Assembly: GCA_003139735.1 (NCBI GenBank) | Contig: PLGA01000600.1 | Coordinates: 18,367-27,486 of the forward strand | Source of the DNA: Bryobacterales bacterium | GTDB taxonomy: Bacteria; Acidobacteriota; Terriglobia; Bryobacterales; Bryobacteraceae | DNA length: 9,120 nucleotides | Direction: 5' to 3' | Shown: piece by piece, positions 5,366 through 9,120 of the stretch | Layout: every line of letters begins with the position of its first letter | Position numbering within the stretch: position 1 is the stretch's first letter | Position numbers and translations under genes: made by a program | The notes under the pieces: generated by a model | Databases searched by the model: none | What the model saw: only the letters and a program-made list of their open reading frames with translations | Told to the model about the DNA's origin: nothing

Positions 5366-6804
5366 CGTGTCCGCCTCCAGCGCGCAATGGCGGCCGCCAG
5401 GCAGAGGGCGGGAAAGATAATCGAAACGGCGCCCATTTCGTAGATCGCGCTCGCCACCTGTGCGCTGATCGCGCCGCGCGCACTCAGCATGCTCGCGTGG
5501 GCGTCTCCTGCCACATGGTACACGGCGGAAACATTCAGAGGATAGCGGTTGCCGCCAATGTCCCACGGCTTCGTTGGGTTAAGCGTAATAGGCACTCGGG
5601 CGACCCATCCCATAACAACATGGTGGCCGTCCGCCGCCGCTGGCCCGAGGTCGTTCATGTACCTATGAGTTTCGAGGTGTTGCTGCGCGGCAGCTAGCAC
5701 ATCCGGGCTGGCCGTCGCCTGCAACCCAGCGCCACCGACGATGCGAATACTCAGGTCGTTCACGCGCTGATCGGTCTCGACGGGCAGGAGAATGAGTAAA
5801 TCCTCCTGGGTGTTCTCGTCCGTGCCGATCGGCGCATCACGATTGAGGATCGCGCCGCAGCACCGCGCTGGGAGAGCGCCGCCGGGCGGCGCCAGCGCCA
5901 GGCTGCCGTTCCCACGAGCGGAGGGACCGGAAATCGAAGGTGCGCCATTCGCGCGAGGCGCAGCGGTGTCATAGTTCCGGTCCGCGAACAGAACGGGGAA
6001 AAGGAAAATCGCCACGGCCCCGAGCGTAATCGCCCAACGCTGGCTTCGTGTAGTTTCCCAGGTTTCCACGCCTTGTGCACGAAGAAACACCCATGCGCCC
6101 AACGCAAATGCGCCGATCACCACGACAAGCACACTGACCCACGTAAGCGCCGTCGTTGCGGGAATACTCCCCGTGGCGAGCGTAAAGCCGAGGCCGTTCT
6201 TAAGGAGTACTGCGGGGCTCGCGAGCGTGAGGCTGCCCGTGCGCGTGGCGCCGTTGCCTTGCGACACCAGCAACTCCTGAAGGGGAACCAAACCGGCGTA
6301 TGCGAGCAGGATTCCCACGCCGGTGGCCGCAGGCGGCGCAATACTGCGGCCGATAAAGAGAACGCCGACGAGCGTTCCGACCGCAATACTGGCGACCAGC
6401 AGACAAGGCGTCCAAAGCAGAAGCTTCTTGAGCAGCAAAGGCATGCCTACATGGGAAATATAGACAAGAACCATGGGGAAGACTGCGAAATAGTACGCAG
6501 TCGCGAGCGTGAGGAGCACGAGAACCTTCGCGATGAACCAGTCGCGGCGTTCCACTGGCGCTGTGAAAACGCTCTCCACAAAACGGTTGACGCGCGGGTT
6601 CGCCATAGCCCCGGCCGCAAAGGGAAGAAACGCGAGCGGCACGAGAAAGAACGCGATAATGCCGAACCCGTCGAGCCAGGTGTCTTGAGTGCCGACCGTG
6701 GCAACCGCCCCGAGCGCCAGCAAGATGACTGCGGCCCCGAGCCATGCGAATGCGCCGCGCATCGTGGCTTTCAATTCTTCCCTGAACAAGACTCCTATCA
6801 ACAT
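5362..6804 (-). CDS. ABC-2 type permease with C-terminal extracytoplasmic domain
   Basis: 480 residues. The first 245 look like an ABC-2 exporter subunit: hydrophobic segments near 17-38, 47-69, 93-117, 129-151, 157-178 and 218-241, with RFVESVFTAPVERRDWFIAK (74-93) in the cytoplasmic loop, the family's usual coupling segment. A seventh segment (257-274) leads into about 175 polar residues with a low-complexity Ala/Gly/Pro linker (281-312), a Cys-Cys pair (315-316) and beta-strand-like stretches such as QEDLLILLPVE (333-343). A last hydrophobic segment (450-475) returns to an Arg-rich end (RWRRTR). Typical ABC-2 permeases have about 250-300 residues and six segments. An in-frame stop four codons upstream makes ATG 6804 the first start. 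Exported substrate unknown; the outer domain may bind it or an envelope partner. Confidence 0.85.
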   Translation of the reverse strand: MLIGVLFREELKATMRGAFAWLGAAVILLALGAVATVGTQDTWLDGFGIIAFFLVPLAFLPFAAGAMANPRVNRFVESVFTAPVERRDWFIAKVLVLLTLATAYYFAVFPMVLVYISHVGMPLLLKKLLLWTPCLLVASIAVGTLVGVLFIGRSIAPPAATGVGILLAYAGLVPLQELLVSQGNGATRTGSLTLASPAVLLKNGLGFTLATGSIPATTALTWVSVLVVVIGAFALGAWVFLRAQGVETWETTRSQRWAITLGAVAIFLFPVLFADRNYDTAAPRANGAPSISGPSARGNGSLALAPPGGALPARCCGAILNRDAPIGTDENTQEDLLILLPVETDQRVNDLSIRIVGGAGLQATASPDVLAAAQQHLETHRYMNDLGPAAADGHHVVMGWVARVPITLNPTKPWDIGGNRYPLNVSAVYHVAGDAHASMLSARGAISAQVASAIYEMGAVSIIFPALCLAAAIARWRRTR

Positions 6805-6914
6805 AAGACCAGCCTATCCTCAGCCGAGATCGCACGGCCATGGCGCGGCGCAATCCACCGGGGACAGATAAGTCGTCCGTCGTGCGGAGCGCTGCGCCAC
6901 TGCGGCCGCGAAGG
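6805..6914. other. Intergenic stretch between the propeller protein and the exporter
   Basis: 110 bases, very GC-rich, with several short CG palindromes but no hairpin followed by a T tract. AGG about eight bases before ATG 6804 is a weak ribosome binding site. Whether the exporter has its own promoter here is not visible. Confidence 0.4.
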
Positions 6915-7973
6915 CTATTGCCTGATCGCAATAAACCACGCGGCGACGATCGGGCCCTGTGGACCGCGGCCACCGCGCCCGCCGGGCGCCGGGGGCGCCG
7001 CGCCAGGGGCCGGCGCCGGAGCCGGACCGCGCTCCGGTTGGAAAAGGTACGCGTTGTGCGTCGCCGGATCGACGCAGATGGTCTTCGCGCCGGCGAACGT
7101 CGGGACCGTGGCCACCGTCGTGTACTTGTCGGGCGAATCCTGGTGAACCACTGTCACGTTGCCCTCGCCCCCATTCGGAATGAAGATCAGTTTCTTCGAC
7201 GGATCGTATCCCAGCGCGTCGACGCGCGTGCCGTTCTTGATGGTCGCCACGATCTTGCCCGAGCTTGCGTCAACCACCACGGACGTATTGCTGCAACCCG
7301 AGAAAATGCGGTTCGAGGCTTTGTCGTATGCGATGCCCGTCGGCCCTTCGCACGGCGCGAGCGGCCACGAGGCCGTCGCCTTCCACGTCTTGACGTCGAT
7401 CACCTGAATCGTGCTCTTGCCTTCGTTGTTGACGAAGATGTGCCCCTTGCCATCCGCCGCGGCGCCTTCCGGCCCGTTGTCTTCGAGTTCCGCGTTGCCC
7501 ACGATGTCGCCGCTGCGCGGGTCCAGCGCCGTGACCAGGCCGATCGGCCGGCTGTGCCGCGTCAGAATGATCAGGTCGTCCGGCTCGTCGTACATGATGC
7601 CGTCGAGACCGTTGCCCACATGGATCTGCTTAATCACCGCCAGCGTCTTCAAGTCGAACATGGTGACGGTGTCGTCGCCGCCGTTTGTCGTGAAGCCGTG
7701 ACCCGCCTTCGTGGCGATCCCGGCGCCATGCACGCCCGGCGTGTTGGGAATATCTCCCAGTACTTTGCCGGTAGCGCCTTCAACCACCATCATGTGGGCG
7801 CCTCGCGAAACGAACACGCGCCCCGTGGCGGCTTCGACGGCGACATAGTCCGTGCCTCCGTCACCCTTGATATCGAACTTCTCAGTCTTGAACGTCTGCG
7901 CGCGCCCGATGGTGGGCGCGGCAAGGCTGCTCGCGAAAAGAACCGCAAGTGCGGTCACAAAACGTCTGGTCAT
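6915..7973 (-). CDS. Secreted YVTN/YncE-like beta-propeller protein
   Basis: 352 residues. Residues 1-25 are a Sec signal peptide (MTRRF, hydrophobic core, cleavage likely at GRA-Q26). The body consists of propeller blades of about 42 residues, each with a strand like RVFVSRGAHMMVVEGATGKV (52-71), then TVTMFDLKT (102-110), TIQVIDVKT (188-196), NTSVVVDASSGK (229-240) and FIPNGGEGNVTVV (264-276). The blades match the YVTN family, whose members lie in the periplasm or outside the cell; no enzymatic residues are known for it. Blades end near 311. Residues 313-341 are a Pro/Ala then Gly/Arg-rich linker, and the last residues IVAAWFIAIRQ form a hydrophobic strand, an arrangement I associate with acidobacterial homologues. 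GGAGG four bases before ATG supports the start. Function is unknown; ligand or surface binding is a guess. Confidence 0.88.
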   Translation of the reverse strand: MTRRFVTALAVLFASSLAAPTIGRAQTFKTEKFDIKGDGGTDYVAVEAATGRVFVSRGAHMMVVEGATGKVLGDIPNTPGVHGAGIATKAGHGFTTNGGDDTVTMFDLKTLAVIKQIHVGNGLDGIMYDEPDDLIILTRHSRPIGLVTALDPRSGDIVGNAELEDNGPEGAAADGKGHIFVNNEGKSTIQVIDVKTWKATASWPLAPCEGPTGIAYDKASNRIFSGCSNTSVVVDASSGKIVATIKNGTRVDALGYDPSKKLIFIPNGGEGNVTVVHQDSPDKYTTVATVPTFAGAKTICVDPATHNAYLFQPERGPAPAPAPGAAPPAPGGRGGRGPQGPIVAAWFIAIRQ

Positions 7974-7977
7974 ACGG

Positions 7978-7982
7978 CCTCC
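7978..7982 (-). promoter_or_regulatory. Ribosome binding site of the propeller gene
   Basis: GGAGG on the minus strand, four bases before ATG at 7973; the strongest Shine-Dalgarno match in the window. Confidence 0.65.
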
Positions 7983-8005
7983 GATGCAGATCTAGGACTG
8001 CCACC

Positions 8006-8017
8006 CTAAAATTCTAG
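8006..8017 (-). promoter_or_regulatory. Possible -10 element within an imperfect palindrome
   Basis: Minus-strand CTAGAATTTTAG contains TAGAAT about 37 bases before the propeller start codon, a sensible leader length. No clear -35 lies at 16-18 bases. The rest of 7974-8099 holds no gene and no evident terminator for the PepSY-like gene upstream. Confidence 0.3.
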
Positions 8018-8099
8018 CCCACCGAGGATGAATGGACGATGAACCGAGCCTGCCTTTCTGGATCAACGATCTGGTACGGGATCATAACGCCAGACTGTG

Positions 8100-8576
8100 C
8101 TATTCCTTTGTTTCGGTACCGTCCGCTTTCACCAGCACCTCGTGCTTCTTGCCCGCCTTGTCGGTATAGCCGGCTTCGTACATCGCCGGTTGTCCAATCT
8201 TCGTGAAGGTTTCGACCTTACTGAGCTTGCCGGCGGCGAGCTTCTTCAAAATCCCGGCCTTGGCTGCGGCGGGAATGGCGTCGATGGTGGTCGCCTCTTC
8301 CACCAACAGGAGATTGCCCTTCAGATCCACGTTGAAGTCTCGTGATTTCCCATTCAGTACGCTTTCGATCTCGTACTGCTCCGCTCCATCCTCTTTCTCT
8401 TTCCCGATGCTCTTGATCTGGCCGCCCTTGAGATTGTCCTGCACGGTCTTCTGTACGACTGCGGGCAGTCCGTTGAGCTGAAGACTCTTTTCCTTCTTCT
8501 CCTGAGCCACGGCGGATCCGCCGAGCGCGCCAATCACGAGTGCACCCATCGCGAGCAAAACCGTCAGTGTACGCAT
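8100..8576 (-). CDS. Secreted PepSY-like protein with two repeats
   Basis: 158 residues. Residues 1-24 are a signal peptide (TVLLAMGALVIGALGG core, cleavage at AVA-Q25), so the mature protein of about 134 residues is periplasmic or extracellular. The mature part is two copies of a PepSY-like unit. Copy one starts LPAVVQKTVQDNLKGGQIKS (37-56), followed by YEIESVLNGKSRDFNVDLKG (68-87). Copy two starts IPAAAKAGILKKLAAGKLSK (101-120), followed by YEAGYTDKAGKKHEVLVKADG (133-153). Each is a helix, a turn and an antiparallel sheet ending in a DxxG/xADG turn. PepSY units are thought to act as inhibitors or binding modules; here they are lysine-rich and probably bind an acidic or metal ligand, which is inference. 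It lies downstream of a sigma factor and a kinase relic. No good Shine-Dalgarno sequence is seen. Confidence 0.8.
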   Translation of the reverse strand: MRTLTVLLAMGALVIGALGGSAVAQEKKEKSLQLNGLPAVVQKTVQDNLKGGQIKSIGKEKEDGAEQYEIESVLNGKSRDFNVDLKGNLLLVEEATTIDAIPAAAKAGILKKLAAGKLSKVETFTKIGQPAMYEAGYTDKAGKKHEVLVKADGTETKE

Positions 8577-8637
8577 TGTGTGGTCTACTGGACAACCATA
8601 GCAACCGGATCTGAAAATTGGCTGAAAGAGGGAGACG

Positions 8638-8745
8638 TCATGCAGCTTTCAGCTCGACGGTGAATCGAGCGCCCGCGCCGGGCGAGCTTTCGACGCGGAT
8701 GCGGGCGCCGTGGGCCTGTGCTACTCCAAACCGGTTTATCCCGGC
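8638..8745 (-). pseudogene. C-terminal relic of a sensor histidine kinase ATPase domain
   Basis: The 35 codons before TGA at 8640-8638 read GVAQAHGARIRVESSPGAGA and then RFTVELKAA, which match the final helix and strands of histidine-kinase HATPase domains, where AHGGxIxVES is followed by PGxGxxFxxxLP. The expected G2 glycine box before it is damaged (AGINRF instead of GTGLGL). The same frame runs back only to a TGA at 8823-8821, inside the sigma-factor gene, where it is clearly a shadow. The N, G1 and F boxes and the phospho-accepting histidine are absent, so no kinase can be made. It begins within ten bases of the sigma-factor stop, which suggests deletion brought the two together. Confidence 0.65.
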
Positions 8746-8749
8746 GCAC

Positions 8750-9120
8750 TCAGCGGCCTGCCAACGCCCCCAGAAGCCTGTGCCGCGCACGGAACAGGCG
8801 GACCTTGAGAGCATTCCCGGTCACACGGTAGATCTGTCCGAGATCTTTTAGCGAGAGTCCTTCAATCTCCTTTAGCATCAGGAGAATCCGGTCCGCCTCG
8901 GAAACCGCACCGAGCAGTTCGTCTATGGATTCGCGAGTCCGCTGGCGATACTGTTCGTTCAGCGCCACATCTCGGCCGGCCGCGGCTTCGGCCACGGCCA
9001 TTTGCCCTTCGGACAAATCGGACAAGCGGCGCTCCCGGCAACGGTGGTGGCGCAAGTAGCTGTGCGCCGCGTTCACGGTAATGCGGTGCAGCCACAGATC
9101 AAAGGCCTCCGGCGCTCGCA
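8750..9120 (-). CDS. ECF-type RNA polymerase sigma factor, C-terminal part (5' end outside window)
   Basis: 122 codons are visible, entering from the right edge without a start; GTG at 9076 is an internal valine, not the start. The first visible residues, AFDLWLHRITVNAAHSYLRH (5-24), are the end of region 2 (2.3/2.4, melting and -10 recognition). A linker of about 35 residues follows. Region 4 begins about residue 64, and its helix-turn-helix is LSLKDLGQIYRVTGNALKVR (87-106), with the recognition helix ending RLFRARHRLL. The protein ends normally. It directs transcription of a small regulon, usually under an anti-sigma factor encoded next to it; no anti-sigma gene follows here, only a kinase relic. 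The upstream side is not visible. Confidence 0.88.
   Translation of the reverse strand, partial: RAPEAFDLWLHRITVNAAHSYLRHHRCRERRLSDLSEGQMAVAEAAAGRDVALNEQYRQRTRESIDELLGAVSEADRILLMLKEIEGLSLKDLGQIYRVTGNALKVRLFRARHRLLGALAGR

Noticed and set aside
5366..5566. N-terminal extension of the ATPase by 67 codons
   Set aside because: The added residues are the permease gene read in another frame; the ATGA overlap at 5365-5362 gives a much better start.
6073..7146. 357-codon open frame on the plus strand
   Set aside because: It covers the permease and the end of the propeller gene in antisense; the product is a charged, Arg/Glu-rich shadow with no membrane or domain signal.
6840..8009. 389-codon open frame on the plus strand
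   Set aside because: It is antisense to the propeller gene, and the product is Arg/Asp-rich without domains, a typical shadow of GC-rich codon use.
1..9120. CRISPR array, toxin-antitoxin pair, insertion sequence, tRNA or attachment site
   Set aside because: No regularly spaced repeats, no transposase motifs, no terminal inverted repeats and no tRNA-like cloverleaf were noticed on either strand.

Overview
The window reads as an accessory stretch of a GC-rich bacterial chromosome, most likely an acidobacterium of the Bryobacterales/Solibacter type. This is an inference from gene style: a secreted YVTN beta-propeller protein with a Pro/Gly/Arg-rich tail, a pectinase-like C-terminal relic, an SBBP-like secreted N-terminus and a PepSY-like secreted protein. 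No rRNA, tRNA, CRISPR array or insertion sequence is visible. Almost all genes lie on the minus strand, so the biological order runs from high to low coordinates.

Right end (9120-8100): the C-terminal part of an ECF sigma factor (its 5' end is outside the window) is followed directly by a short out-of-frame tail of a sensor histidine kinase with no catalytic core, then by a secreted two-repeat PepSY-like protein. Next (7973-6915) is a secreted YVTN beta-propeller protein. Then (6804-4604) comes a two-gene ABC exporter: an ABC-2 permease with an unusual C-terminal extracytoplasmic domain, and an ATPase whose start codon overlaps the permease stop (ATGA).

Middle (4603-3471): this part looks eroded. 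It has a small secreted plus-strand reading frame resembling only the start of SBBP beta-propeller proteins, a divergent C-terminal relic of a GH28-like protein, and a scar of a methyltransferase gene in which head and tail remain but the catalytic middle is gone.

Left end (3470-1): a tight polysaccharide or glycolipid cluster: a UDP-glucose-4-epimerase-like SDR, a GT2 glycosyltransferase overlapping it by 22 bases, and two tandem paralogous membrane proteins sharing a THDDM/NHDDM loop motif as in GT-C glycosyltransferases. The first paralog is short and looks internally deleted; the second is long and runs off the window. The likely logic is that the epimerase supplies a nucleotide sugar, the GT2 loads it on a lipid carrier or acceptor, and the multi-spanning proteins act from the outer face.

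The main unusual theme is the recurrence of genes that keep one or both ends and have lost the middle. I found no convincing complete new defence or mobile system.
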